Shown: piece after piece, positions 25,928-35,511 of the stretch
How positions within the stretch are numbered: position 1 is the stretch's first letter
Layout of the letters: every line of letters begins with the position of its first letter
Assembly (NCBI RefSeq): GCF_028330965.1
Contig: NZ_JAQMUB010000071.1
Location: 1 to 64,000, forward strand
From: Oscillatoria sp. CS-180
Lineage (GTDB): Bacteria > Cyanobacteriota > Cyanobacteriia > Phormidesmidales > Phormidesmidaceae
Length of the DNA: 64,000 bases
Direction: 5' to 3'
Notes under the pieces: model-generated
Seen by the model: only the letters and a program-made list of their open reading frames with translations
Told to the model about the DNA's origin: nothing
Database searches by the model: none
Made by a program: the position numbers and the translations under genes

Positions 25928-28900
25928 ACCAATACAGAATTCGGTTCCCTGACCTGGCTCAGACTGCACTGTTAGGGAACCGTGGTGCTTGTCTACGATG
26001 ATTTGTCGGGCGATCGTCAGTCCCAACCCGGTTCCTTTGCCCGTTCCTTTCGTCGTATAGAGATGGTCAAAAATTCGTTTCTGGACGTCTTCCGACATGC
26101 CTCGACTGTTGTCCCTGATGCGAACTTCAACGGTGTCTAGATTCTTTAGCGCAGTCGTAATCATAATTCGCTGAGGAGACATTTCTAGGTCGGCAATCGA
26201 GGCACTTTGGGCGGCTTCATCAAAATCATCAATGGCATTCGCCAGGATATTCATAAAGACCTGGTTCAGTTGTCCAGGAAAGCATTTCACTACTGGTAGG
26301 TCACCATATTGCCGTATCACTTCAATGGCGGGCCGCCGCTCATTGTCTTTTAGCCGATATTTCAAAATCAGGAGCGTACTATCCAACCCCTCATGTAGGT
26401 CGGCACTGACCTGATGCTCGGCGTCGGCGCGAGAGAAGACGCGCAAGCTGTTACTAATGGCTTTGATCCGGTCAGTTGCCCCCTGCATGGCAGTCAATAA
26501 TTTTGGGAAATCCTGCTTGAGAAAGTCAAGGTCAATTGCCTCAGCCTTGTTCTGCACGGGGTAAGCGGCCTCGGGGTGATGGTGCTGATAGAGTTCGATA
26601 TAGGCTAGCAGGTCATGTAGATCACTCTTAGCGTTGTTGATGCTGCCATTGAGAAACCCGGCTGGATTGTTGATTTCATGGGCGACTCCAGCCACCATAT
26701 TGCCTAAAGAAGCCATCTTTTGGCTTTGGATAATCCGCAATTGGGATTGCTCAAGCTGTTGACTGTAGCGTTGAGCTTGCTGGTAGAGATGAGCATTCTC
26801 CAAGGCGATCGCGGCTTGGACACAGAGAAAGTTAAGCACCAAAATGCGATCGCTCGTAAAGGCACCTCGGGTGAGCTGATTGTGGAGATACAGCACCCCC
26901 ACGAGGTCATCGTGATGCAGCATGGGCAGACAGACCACACTCTGAGGCTGATGGTAGGTGAGGTAGTCGTCTACAAAAGGGAGGTCTGTCGTCAGGTTGT
27001 CGATAGCGATAACTTCACGGGTGTTTTTGACGAAGTGCATCAGTTGAGCCGGAACCTTGGAACTATCCACCAAAAGCTCTGCGCAGAGATCAACGCAGTC
27101 AGGAGTCGCGATCGCCCGCACTTGCCAAGTGTCCTGATGGCTCGGTAAGGCTAGAACACAGCGATCGCCGCCAGAAGATTGCAGCATCGTTTGGGTCAAC
27201 TGCCACAAGAGATCGTCAAGCTGGGTCAGTTTTGAAAGGGCTTGAGACGATTTAAGAACAACAGTAAAGTCCAATGCACTGTTGAAGTGGTGGCCAAAAG
27301 CTTGACTCAACTCAGCAGAGCTGTGGACAGAAAGGCTTGGGGGGGCGATCGTCGCTAATGCTTCAAAAGGATCAACTGCGGTCTGTTGAAGAACAGGTTG
27401 CAGAAGCTGAGGATAGCGCTTTTCTAAATCTTTGGTTTTGGCCTTCGCTCCCCAGTAAGCATAGCCATAATAGGCGGATTGCATGTAGCCTGCGGCTGCA
27501 TTTTCCTTTCCCCATTCCAGGTAAAACTTTGCTGCAAGTTCGTTCGCCAACGCTTCTTCTTGAATGTATCCGCTCGTTTTGGCACCACGAATGGCCTGAT
27601 CGTAAAGGTCAGCTGCTAATGCCTTTTTGCCTGAAATACGGTGGTGTTCTGCCTCTATCAGATCCCATTTGTGGCGGACGTTTGCGGGAGCGTGGTGAGC
27701 CCACTTTTTTAGCTTTTTTCGGCTCTGCTGAATTTGTTTAAGCAATAGCTTCTGCTGTGGGGACTGTGAATAGACTGCCGACCAAGTTAAGGCCGCAAAC
27801 CACCAAAATTGCAAGACTTCGTAGAAGCCGATGACGCTGTCTAGATATTGGCGACACTGCGAGATGGCAGCTAGGGCAGCCTCAAGATCACCTAGCCAGT
27901 AGGCAAACATGAGTTCATACAAATAAAATGCACAAAATCCAGAGCGATCGTCTGCTTCCGCTAAAGATCTGAGCAGACTAGCCCGATCAAACCCTTGGCG
28001 CTTTAGAGCATCAAGCACGTCTTGGGATTCTAGTAAATTGAGCGTGAATTGGTAACTGGGATAGGCATAATCCAGAACGGCTCTTTTCTGAGATTTTTCG
28101 AGTGCTTTGATGTAGAGAATATGTTGTCTAGCATTTTCGTTTAACTCCATCCCTGCCGAGCGAGCATTGCGTAAATAGGAGAAAATTGACCAGGCCGCAT
28201 ATTCATTTTCTCCCGCTTCTAGTGCTCTTCGATAGTTTTCAAATAAGAAGGGATTGACTTCGTGAAGCGGATATTTCCAATGTTTAATGAGGGCATAAAC
28301 CGTAAAAATAACGCCTGCTTCAATATTTAGCTTAATAGCAGGATTTTCCATCAGCCCGAGAGCCAGTTCTCCAAATTGATACCCTGCTTCAATATTTCCT
28401 AAAAAACTACTTACGATTAAACCATAGGAGCTGTAGGCTGAGGGAGCTACTTCACTATTGCCGTACCTTAAAAGAAGCTCAATTTGCTTGAAGATTAACA
28501 GGGGATAAAAATCAGGAGCACTAATGTAAGCTGCTGGAAGAATTGCTTTGATAATAGTGCTTCTGGCTTTAGCTACAGGCTCCAGCATAATTGGAGCCTC
28601 TTTTAACGATTGAATAGAGCGTCTTCTCAGCAAAACTTTTGTTCTGAGAAATCCCCATAAAACCGCAGCTGAGCTAGGATTTGATGGAAACTCTATGTTC
28701 AGTTTAGATAACACCTGAAAGCCTATTCGCAAGGCTTCTGATGTTCTATTTTGAATCGTGTAAGATAGGATTCTGATTTCGTAGCTTTTGATCTTTTGAA
28801 AAACAGGGTTGACTTGTTCTAAAACCAGTGCTGTCAATGCTTCGGATTTTTCAAAATCGCTGGCTAGGCAGGCTGCTTCTGCACCAACCTCACACAGTTC

Positions 28901-31309
28901 TTGAATCAACGTCTGCTGATGTTTCCACGCCTGCTGCCCCAGCATGTCAATACCCATTTGGCAGTATTGAACAGCCAAAGCATAGGCCGTGGTGCTCTTA
29001 GCCTTATAGGATGCTCTTAAGAGAAGCTGAACGAACTGATGTTGTTCACTGGGGTCAGTTATTAGTGCTTTACCTATCCCCATGCTGTTAACAACGTCAA
29101 ACAAGCGTGGTTCTAATTCTGAATCAGAGAGCTGATTGATTATCAATCTGCCGATTCTTAAATGAGTGCTTGGCTTTTCAACTTCAGGAATGAGACGATA
29201 AGCAGCCTGTTGCACTTGGTCATGCAGAAACTTATATGGAACTGAAACTGTTTCAGGAATGACTACATCAGCATTCTGAAAAAGCTTGTAGGTTTCATCC
29301 ACAGGTAGGATAAACTCTTCCTGCAGAGCTTTCCATAAGGCCGCTGCTATTGCTGTTTCCCCTTGCTCTGAAATCATCGACAACGTTGCTAGGTCGAATT
29401 GACTACCTAAGCAAGCTGCTAATTTCAGGGCTTGCTGTGTTTGATGTGGCAATCTTTGCAGCTGTTGCGCAATTAACTCTACAACATCATTAGTCAGGTA
29501 AGGCGCATCCACTTGGGTAATGTCGCAATCCCAATGACCTCGCTCATAGTCAAATTGAATAAATTTGTCTTCGTACAGCTGTTTGAGAAGTCGAGTGATA
29601 AAAAAAGGATTTCCTCGCGTTTTTCGATTAATCAGTTTGGCGAGGGGCGGCGATCGCTCAATTGAACAGTGCATGGCCTCTGCAACGAGTTGATTGGTCT
29701 CTGCAAAACCTAGTGGTGAAAGGGTTAGAACGTCAACAGAAGATCTTTGTCCCTGCCGCAACTCCTCAATCAGCGCGCATAGAGGATGTGCGTGAGACAC
29801 TTCGTTACTGCGATAAGCCCCTATCAAGAGCAGATACCCGTCATTGTCCATCAGCAATTTGATGAGTTGCAGCGAAGCTGGATCAGCCCATTGCAAATCG
29901 TCTAAAAATAGGACTAGCGGATGCTTGGCCGTTGTAAATATCGCGATCAGTCTTTGAAACAGGCGATTGAAGCGTTGCTGTGCTGCCGTCCCTGAGAGGT
30001 CTGGGGCAGGAGGCTGTCTGCCAATAATGCGCTCTAGCGCGGGTACAACATCGACTAGGACTTGACCACTTTCTCCTAACGCTGTCAGGATATTTGTCCG
30101 CCAGTTGGCTAGCTGCGCATCCGATTCTGGCAGCAATTGCTCTACCAAATCTTGTAAAGCCTGAGCAAAGCCTAAGAAAGGAAGGGTGCGATTGAACTGA
30201 TCAAATTTGCCCTTAACGAAGTAGCCGTTACGGCGAGTGATGGGTTTATGAATCTCGCTAACGACGGCTGTTTTACCAATTCCGGAGACGCCTGCCACCA
30301 GCATCAACTCCAAAGCGCCCTCTGCAACCTGTTCAAAAGCCGTCAGAAGTGTTTGAACTTCCGCTTTGCGACCATAGAGCTTCTCTGGAATGAGAAAGCG
30401 ATCGCAGACATCCCGTTGTCTTAACTCGAAGGGAACCACTCCGCCCGTTGTCTGCCACTGCTGCAGGCAGCATTCCAGATCATGCTTTAGACCCAATGCA
30501 CTTTGATAACGATCCTCTGCATTTTTAGCCATCAGCGTGTTGATAATGGCTGCTACCGTTGCAGGCACTTCAGGGTTGACCTGATCGATTGGGGGCGGCA
30601 GCTTGGCGATATGGCAATGCACTAATTCCAAAGGATCTTCTGTGGTGAAGGGCAAAGTACCGGTCAGCAACTGATACAGCGTTACCCCAAGCGCATAAAA
30701 GTCAGCACGATAGTCAATGCCACGGTTCATTCGTCCAGTTTGCTCGGGCGCTAAATAGGCTAGTGTCCCTTCCAACGTGTTTGGACTTTGAAGTTCCCGA
30801 GCCTCTTTGGGGAGCAAAGAGGCAATACTAAAATCCATCAGTTTCACCGCTTTAGAGTCAGGGCGAATGAGAATATTGGCAGGTTTAATATCTTTATGAA
30901 CCACTCGGTTCTGACAGAGACCGTGAAGAATATCGGCTAGCTGTATGGCAATGCCCAGACTTTCGGACAGTGCAAGTCGTTGCTGTTGACAGTAGGTTTC
31001 TAGGACAACTCCACCCCAATCTTCCATTACGAGGGCGTAGCTTCTGCCCAAGGGTTCCAGGCTGATAGGATGAACAATGCCAGGGATAGGCAGGTTTTTG
31101 GCGATCGCGTATTGATTGCGAAACTGGACCAGGTCGTTAAAGGTAGGGTAGTCGTTTCGCAATATCTTGATGACTACCGACTGCTGCTGTGCCGTATGCA
31201 GTGCACGATAAACCCGGGTCCGCGATCCCTGGTGTAGCTGCTCAATCACAGTGTAGCCAGGAGGGACTATCGATAAAGTTGGCGGGGTCGTCGATGGAAA
31301 CGTCATCAC
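25874..31309 (-). CDS. Ser/Thr kinase - AAA ATPase - GAF - histidine kinase giant
   Basis: 1811 residues. An N-terminal Ser/Thr kinase domain (about 18-285) has VVIKILRND, HKDIKPANILI and LMDFSIASL; the usual HRD and DFG are HKD and DFS. An AAA/NACHT-like ATPase (about 310-600) has Walker A GVSGIGKTAVV and Walker B LVLFLDDLQWAD. A long helical, TPR-like region (about 700-1300) precedes a GAF domain (about 1365-1510) and a histidine kinase with LGNMVAGVAHEINNPAGFLN and a C-terminal ATPase (DNSRGMSEDV, GTGLGLTIAR). This architecture recurs in cyanobacteria as multi-sensor kinases; the signal and partner regulator are unknown. The gene overlaps pfkA tail to tail. Confidence 0.93.
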   Translation of the reverse strand: MMTFPSTTPPTLSIVPPGYTVIEQLHQGSRTRVYRALHTAQQQSVVIKILRNDYPTFNDLVQFRNQYAIAKNLPIPGIVHPISLEPLGRSYALVMEDWGGVVLETYCQQQRLALSESLGIAIQLADILHGLCQNRVVHKDIKPANILIRPDSKAVKLMDFSIASLLPKEARELQSPNTLEGTLAYLAPEQTGRMNRGIDYRADFYALGVTLYQLLTGTLPFTTEDPLELVHCHIAKLPPPIDQVNPEVPATVAAIINTLMAKNAEDRYQSALGLKHDLECCLQQWQTTGGVVPFELRQRDVCDRFLIPEKLYGRKAEVQTLLTAFEQVAEGALELMLVAGVSGIGKTAVVSEIHKPITRRNGYFVKGKFDQFNRTLPFLGFAQALQDLVEQLLPESDAQLANWRTNILTALGESGQVLVDVVPALERIIGRQPPAPDLSGTAAQQRFNRLFQRLIAIFTTAKHPLVLFLDDLQWADPASLQLIKLLMDNDGYLLLIGAYRSNEVSHAHPLCALIEELRQGQRSSVDVLTLSPLGFAETNQLVAEAMHCSIERSPPLAKLINRKTRGNPFFITRLLKQLYEDKFIQFDYERGHWDCDITQVDAPYLTNDVVELIAQQLQRLPHQTQQALKLAACLGSQFDLATLSMISEQGETAIAAALWKALQEEFILPVDETYKLFQNADVVIPETVSVPYKFLHDQVQQAAYRLIPEVEKPSTHLRIGRLIINQLSDSELEPRLFDVVNSMGIGKALITDPSEQHQFVQLLLRASYKAKSTTAYALAVQYCQMGIDMLGQQAWKHQQTLIQELCEVGAEAACLASDFEKSEALTALVLEQVNPVFQKIKSYEIRILSYTIQNRTSEALRIGFQVLSKLNIEFPSNPSSAAVLWGFLRTKVLLRRRSIQSLKEAPIMLEPVAKARSTIIKAILPAAYISAPDFYPLLIFKQIELLLRYGNSEVAPSAYSSYGLIVSSFLGNIEAGYQFGELALGLMENPAIKLNIEAGVIFTVYALIKHWKYPLHEVNPFLFENYRRALEAGENEYAAWSIFSYLRNARSAGMELNENARQHILYIKALEKSQKRAVLDYAYPSYQFTLNLLESQDVLDALKRQGFDRASLLRSLAEADDRSGFCAFYLYELMFAYWLGDLEAALAAISQCRQYLDSVIGFYEVLQFWWFAALTWSAVYSQSPQQKLLLKQIQQSRKKLKKWAHHAPANVRHKWDLIEAEHHRISGKKALAADLYDQAIRGAKTSGYIQEEALANELAAKFYLEWGKENAAAGYMQSAYYGYAYWGAKAKTKDLEKRYPQLLQPVLQQTAVDPFEALATIAPPSLSVHSSAELSQAFGHHFNSALDFTVVLKSSQALSKLTQLDDLLWQLTQTMLQSSGGDRCVLALPSHQDTWQVRAIATPDCVDLCAELLVDSSKVPAQLMHFVKNTREVIAIDNLTTDLPFVDDYLTYHQPQSVVCLPMLHHDDLVGVLYLHNQLTRGAFTSDRILVLNFLCVQAAIALENAHLYQQAQRYSQQLEQSQLRIIQSQKMASLGNMVAGVAHEINNPAGFLNGSINNAKSDLHDLLAYIELYQHHHPEAAYPVQNKAEAIDLDFLKQDFPKLLTAMQGATDRIKAISNSLRVFSRADAEHQVSADLHEGLDSTLLILKYRLKDNERRPAIEVIRQYGDLPVVKCFPGQLNQVFMNILANAIDDFDEAAQSASIADLEMSPQRIMITTALKNLDTVEVRIRDNSRGMSEDVQKRIFDHLYTTKGTGKGTGLGLTIARQIIVDKHHGSLTVQSEPGQGTEFCIGLPVNGRGCQDEIANIDA

Positions 31310-31382
31310 CTTAGTTGCGTAAGTTCATTATCCCGCTTCACCTTTGACACAATTCTGGTGCGCTTAAGCATTTAGTGTTATG

Positions 31383-31486
31383 TATAGCTGTCACCAGTTC
31401 CGTTAGGACAAGACGGCGAGCCATTGGGCGATAAACTAAGCACCTGAATGCTATTCAGGGCACAAGCCTAGATGGCTAAAGCTGTA
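31383..31486 (+). repeat. dispersed repeat A, copy 3
   Basis: Forward copy from TATAGCTGTCACCAGTTCCG to TAGATGGCTAAAGCTGTA, 104 bases, with the conserved GTTAGGACAAGACGGCGAGC and ATTGGGCGATAAACTAAGCA blocks. It lies upstream of the giant kinase gene. Confidence 0.85.
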
Positions 31487-31673
31487 AATACAAGTCTGGA
31501 ATTAGGGTTTACAGGCCAATCTAAAATCAAAAATGCTGAATCGGTAGTATTTCTGACCTCCAAAACCGATCGGTATGAACTCGAATATAGCTGAGGCAGC
31601 CCGACTATAGAGAGCGATTTTATAAGTGTTTATAGATGATTTTAGATAATTCAAATCATTTATTTAAATTGAT

Positions 31674-31779
31674 AATAGCCATCGCTAGTTCCGTCGGGCC
31701 AAAATAGCGAGCTATTGGGCGATATGCTAAGCACCGAGGTGCTATTGGATGCACTAGCATGGATGGCTAAGGTTATATA
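31674..31779 (+). repeat. dispersed repeat A, copy 4
   Basis: Forward copy about 190 bases after copy 3, from AATAGCCATCGCTAGTTCCG to GGATGGCTAAGGTTATAT. More diverged (GGCCAAAATAGCGAGC in place of GGACAAGACGGCGAGC). The region 31310-31989 holds no supported gene and consists largely of these two repeats plus AT-rich sequence. Confidence 0.8.
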
Positions 31780-31989
31780 CCCATCCCAGATGATTTCGGG
31801 GGTGAGAAAGCTTTTTAAATAAGGTTTTTCTTAAAAACATTCAAAATCCAAATAGGATTGCTATAGCTCGGCAGGGTCTCTTAAATCCTTCGTTCTGCGG
31901 GATTTCATCAATAATTCCTTTGCGAAGGGCAGCCGATTATTCCGCTGATAAGCAAAGCCAATCAAAGAACTAGGAATCGCTATCATTTC

Positions 31990-32745
31990 ATGGAATTCAG
32001 CTTGGGCACGCTGGTCTTTCTCTTTGGGGTTGCGTTGATAGCAGGATGGGTTGATACCCTTGCTGGGGGTGGCGGCCTTCTGACAGTTCCAGCGCTTTTA
32101 TTGACGGGGATGCCGCCTGCAAGCGCGATCGCCACCAACAAACTCCAAGGCAGCTGCGGCACCCTGGTGGCAACCACTTATTTCCTGAAGCAAGGGGCCA
32201 TCCAGTTTCGAACTATCCGCTGGCTGGTGCTGACGACCTTTTTAGGATCCGTCATTGGGAGCTGGCTCGTTCTAAAAAGCAATACCGAATTTCTTGTCCG
32301 AGCATTACCCATCCTGCTTGTCTTAGTTGGCTGCTATGTTCTGATGTCCCCTAACATCGACGACACTGACAAACGGCACACAGTTAGCCTGCCTATCTTT
32401 GCTATTAGCGCAGCTCCAACACTGGGATTTTACGATGGCTTTTTTGGACCTGGAACAGGAAGTTTTATCGCCTTATCCCTTGTCACGTTGTGTGGATATG
32501 GCCTCTCAAAAGCCACCGCAAATGCCAAGATTTTGAACTTTACGAGTAATTTTTCATCGCTGCTCTACTTCATCCTGTTTGGGCAGATTGTTTGGATTGT
32601 TGGTGGGGTGATGATTATTGGTCAGGCAATTGGAGCGGCTATTGCAGCCAGGATGGTGATGAAAGTTGGGGCTGCGCTGATCAAACCAATCGTAGTCACA
32701 GTTTGCTTTTTGATGGCGATTCGTATCTTTTGGCAGACCCTCTGA
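31990..32745 (+). CDS. TSUP (TauE/SafE) family sulfite/sulfonate exporter-like permease
   Basis: 251 residues, about eight membrane helices in two related halves. The first half has AGWVDTLAGGGGLLTVPALL and ASAIATNKLQGSCGT; the second half has GFYDGFFGPGTGSF and GLSKATANAKILNF. The repeated glycine-rich and A-x-x-x-N-K-like motifs define TSUP permeases, which export sulfite, sulfoacetate or similar anions across the inner membrane. The substrate cannot be told from sequence. Start ATG 31990; the 5' region holds two repeat A copies. Confidence 0.9.
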   Translation: MEFSLGTLVFLFGVALIAGWVDTLAGGGGLLTVPALLLTGMPPASAIATNKLQGSCGTLVATTYFLKQGAIQFRTIRWLVLTTFLGSVIGSWLVLKSNTEFLVRALPILLVLVGCYVLMSPNIDDTDKRHTVSLPIFAISAAPTLGFYDGFFGPGTGSFIALSLVTLCGYGLSKATANAKILNFTSNFSSLLYFILFGQIVWIVGGVMIIGQAIGAAIAARMVMKVGAALIKPIVVTVCFLMAIRIFWQTL

Positions 32746-32853
32746 TACCCATTCTCGACTTTCGATTTCACAGGACTTACGCAGAATGTCCATCGATAGG
32801 TTATGCACTGCTTACGATGCTGATTTTGTACGTTCTTCACGCTGGTTTCGGTG

Positions 32854-32876
32854 AGCACCGCAGGGTGGGCGGTGCT
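32854..32876. terminator. hairpin between TSUP permease gene and dinB
   Basis: AGCACCGC (32854-32861) pairs with GCGGTGCT (32869-32876) over a seven-base loop between two convergent genes. Possible terminator for either; no long T-run follows. Confidence 0.5.
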
Positions 32877-32906
32877 TAACCAAGCTACTGCACAGGGCTA
32901 TATCTT

Positions 32907-34010
32907 TCACCTATATTCTTTTTCAATGGCTAGGTCTAGCGTCAGCTGCTGAAAGACTTGAGGATTTTCCAGGTTCGATATCGTGATGCCCAATAGTCTG
33001 ACAGGTCGGCTCGGATCAATGTGGGCAGACAGCAGATTGCGGGACAATTGCAAAATTGCCTCTGGTTCTCGAATGAGACTATCCAACGTCCGGCTGCGTG
33101 TGATGGTCTCGTAGTTGCCGTACTTGATCTTGAGGGTGATGGTGTAGCCGTAGTGCTGATTCTGGGTGAGCCGCTGATGGACCTCCTGGGCAATCTTCAC
33201 GAGGGCGGCATCCAGATCTTCGCGTCGTCGCAGATCCTTAGAAAAGCTGCGCTCAGACCCAATCGACTTACGAATGCGATTGGGATTGACCGGGCGATTG
33301 TCTTCCGCTCTCACAATGCGATAGTAGTGATCGCCAGCTTTACCGAAGGTTGCGATTAGTCGTGTTCTCTCCCACTGCTTCAGGTCTGCGCCTGTGGCAA
33401 TACCGTACGCCTTCATTTTGGTGGCTGTCGCCGGACCAATGCCGTAAAACGATTCAATCGGCAACTGTTCTAAAAAGCCTTCAGCTTGCTCTGGTGAAAT
33501 CAAATAGAGACCGTCTGGCTTTTGGATGTCCGATGCCATCTTGGCTAAAAATTTGTTGATAGAAACGCCAGCGGATGCCGTGAGATGTAGAGACTCTTTG
33601 ATACGGTGTTTGATGTGTTGCGCGATCGCCACAGCTGACCCCATTCCCTGCTTATCCACAGTCACATCTAGGTAGGCCTCATCCAAAGAGAGCGGTTCGA
33701 CTAAATCGGTATAGTCGAAAAAGATCTTTCTGATGTCAGCCGAGACGGCTTTGTAGACATCAAACCGAGGCTTGACGAATATCAGATGCGGGCAGCGGAG
33801 GATGGCCGTGCGAGACGGCATGGCTGAATGGATGCCAAACTGCCTAGCCTCATAGCTCGCGGTCATCACTACTCCACGCTGTTCAGGTAGCGCCCCCACT
33901 GCGATCGCCTTGCCGCGCAGCAGGGGATTGTCTCGCTGCTCCACCGCTGCATAAAAAGCATCCATATCCACATGGATAATTTTTCTCAGGTTCGCCTTAG
34001 AACGTGTCAA
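32907..34010 (-). CDS. dinB: DNA polymerase IV (Y-family)
   Basis: Translesion polymerase. 367 residues, usual length. IIHVDMDAFYAAVEQRDNP gives the first metal-binding aspartates and steric gate region; YTDLVEPLSLDEAYLDVT carries the second acidic pair; ASAGVSINKFLAKMASDIQK then PDGL is the finger/palm signature; GIGPATATKMKAYGI is the helix-hairpin-helix. The C-terminal QLTLDL fits the beta-clamp binding motif QLxLDL. Start ATG at 34010. I saw no LexA-type operator I could defend. Confidence 0.95.
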   Translation of the reverse strand: MTRSKANLRKIIHVDMDAFYAAVEQRDNPLLRGKAIAVGALPEQRGVVMTASYEARQFGIHSAMPSRTAILRCPHLIFVKPRFDVYKAVSADIRKIFFDYTDLVEPLSLDEAYLDVTVDKQGMGSAVAIAQHIKHRIKESLHLTASAGVSINKFLAKMASDIQKPDGLYLISPEQAEGFLEQLPIESFYGIGPATATKMKAYGIATGADLKQWERTRLIATFGKAGDHYYRIVRAEDNRPVNPNRIRKSIGSERSFSKDLRRREDLDAALVKIAQEVHQRLTQNQHYGYTITLKIKYGNYETITRSRTLDSLIREPEAILQLSRNLLSAHIDPSRPVRLLGITISNLENPQVFQQLTLDLAIEKEYR

Positions 34011-34134
34011 GGTTTAACGAGGGGAAAGGATGATCGGATGACAATCAATCATACGTAGAGTGTTCACGCAGAACCCGATGAAACTCAATTATTGTTCCTC
34101 ATGCTGTATCCAGACAAGGGAGCGAGATCAGGAA

Positions 34135-34242
34135 ATGAAGTATTTGCTTGATATCAACATTTTCACCTACGGGACTAAGCGCAGGTTATCTAAAATGATT
34201 TCTCGCTATCAGTCTTCTTTGCCTACTGGTGTTGCTGCCTGA
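34135..34242 (+). pseudogene. VapC-type PIN toxin remnant
   Basis: From ATG 34135 the 35-codon frame begins MKYLLDINIFTYGTKRR, closely resembling the start of VapC toxins (typically MKYLLDTNICIY), and ends LPTGVAA where VapC continues into the rest of the PIN domain. The first catalytic Asp is present; the remaining three acidic positions are lost. The frame just before it (CIQTRERDQE) may be the tail of a vapB antitoxin. It precedes an intact but unrelated antitoxin/toxin pair. Confidence 0.6.
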
Positions 34243-34332
34243 ATATAGAGGCTGTTGAATATGGATTCGGTTTATCGCTGAGTCAAGTGTGCGTAGGCTA
34301 AGCTGAAAACACTTACAAATTATCTTTCTGCT

Positions 34333-34581
34333 ATGAGCATCGTCATCTCAGACGAAATCTTACAAGCGGCTCACCTGACTCCTAATGAATTTCGTCAAGA
34401 AATTGCCATCCATCTTTTCCAAACCGGGCGGCTGACGCTAGGCTATGCCAGCCAACTTGCCGAAATGCCGATCACTACATTTCGGCAATTGCTCAAACAG
34501 CGCAGCATTCCACTTTACAGCTACAGCGTTGAAGATTTCGAACTCGATCTGAAAAATCTCCGAGCATTGGGGCGGTTGTGA
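34333..34581 (+). CDS. UPF0175 family antitoxin
   Basis: 82 residues. IVISDEILQAAHLTPNEFRQ, EIAIHLFQTGRLTLGYASQL and AEMPITTFRQLLKQRSIPLY are typical UPF0175 sequence; the family carries a helix-turn-helix-like segment and is usually encoded just before a DUF3368 PIN-type protein, as here. It is expected to bind and inhibit that toxin and autoregulate the operon. Its stop overlaps the next start (GTGA). Confidence 0.9.
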   Translation: MSIVISDEILQAAHLTPNEFRQEIAIHLFQTGRLTLGYASQLAEMPITTFRQLLKQRSIPLYSYSVEDFELDLKNLRALGRL

Positions 34582-35072
34582 TCGTCGTTAGCGATACCTC
34601 GGCCATCACGAATCTGGCTGCCATTCAACGACTTGACCTTTTGGTTCAACTTTATGAGCAAGTCACAATTCCCATTGCGGTATATCGCGAGTTAGCTCAG
34701 ATCGATTCTCTGGTTCCGGGAAAAGTTGAAGTTCAATCTGCTCAATGGCTCAAAGTGCAGCCAGTTATAAACCAGTCTATTGTGCAGCAACTCAGAACTA
34801 AAGCACGGCTGGATCCTGGCGAGTCAGAAGCAATCGCTCTGGCACTGGAGCTTGATGCCGATTTGCTTCTAATTGATGAGCGCCGTGGCAGAATCGAGGC
34901 AGATCGTCTGGGCATCAGAATTACTGGACTATTAGGCGTTTTGGTTGAAGCCAAGCAAAAGAAGCTGATTTTAGCTGTCCAACCTCTAATGGATAGCCTA
35001 ATTGCCACATCCAACTTCAGAATTTCTCCAGCACTATACCAGCAGATTCTGGACTTAGTTGGCGAAACGTAG
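34578..35072 (+). CDS. DUF3368 PIN-domain toxin-like protein
   Basis: 164 residues, GTG start at 34578 overlapping the antitoxin stop. VVSDTSAITNLAAIQRLDLL gives the first PIN aspartate; LDPGESEAIALALELDADLL carries the central acidic residues; LIDERRGRIEADRLGIRITG gives the final ones. The layout matches DUF3368 proteins, putative RNases related to VapC. With the UPF0175 gene it forms a complete toxin-antitoxin module. Confidence 0.9.
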   Translation: MIVVSDTSAITNLAAIQRLDLLVQLYEQVTIPIAVYRELAQIDSLVPGKVEVQSAQWLKVQPVINQSIVQQLRTKARLDPGESEAIALALELDADLLLIDERRGRIEADRLGIRITGLLGVLVEAKQKKLILAVQPLMDSLIATSNFRISPALYQQILDLVGET

Positions 35073-35112
35073 GAGTCAGAGCTTGCACCAACGATCTATT
35101 GAATGCCTACAG

Positions 35113-35511
35113 CTAGCTCTTGTAGTCAATCAGGTTACATCCATATTCATATAGAGTATGAACATCACTGAGTGAAAGTGAAAAGTCGACTACAAAACCT
35201 TTGTCGTTTGTAGTTAGCTCTATGACTTGTCTTTGAGCGCAAGTACTCTGAGAGACCATGAACTTAAATAACATTCCTAGTTCCTTCACGTTCCCTTCCG
35301 GTTCATCCATTCTGTCTTCTACAAGTCCTATATCTTTAAGCCAGTCCCTGATTATTAAATGCGTAGTTGTGTGAGTTCTCAGTCGGTAACAATGTGAATC
35401 ATTGCAGGCGAAACCCTTACCCTCAAAGAGCCTGACAGTTTTGGCGAGTGACTTGTCTCGAATATCAAGTGTTTCAATATCAGCAGAAAATTGTGCTTCA
35501 TTCTCGTAGGG
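35113..35511 (-). pseudogene. 5'-truncated unknown gene
   Basis: Reading the minus strand, an open frame runs from just after a TAG at 35512-35514 to the stop at 35113 (about 130 codons). The only ATG is at 35310, giving 65 residues (MDEPEGNVKELGMLFKFMVS). The part upstream of that ATG is also protein-like (FEGKGFACNDSHCYRLRT, HTTTHLIIRDWLKDIGLVED), so a longer gene probably lost its start when the ASCH gene region was joined. I recognise no family. Confidence 0.45.

Noticed and set aside
32767-32790. ACTTACGCA motif as an intact insertion-sequence end
   Set aside because: A matching opposite end could not be found within a reasonable distance; kept only as a possible relic.
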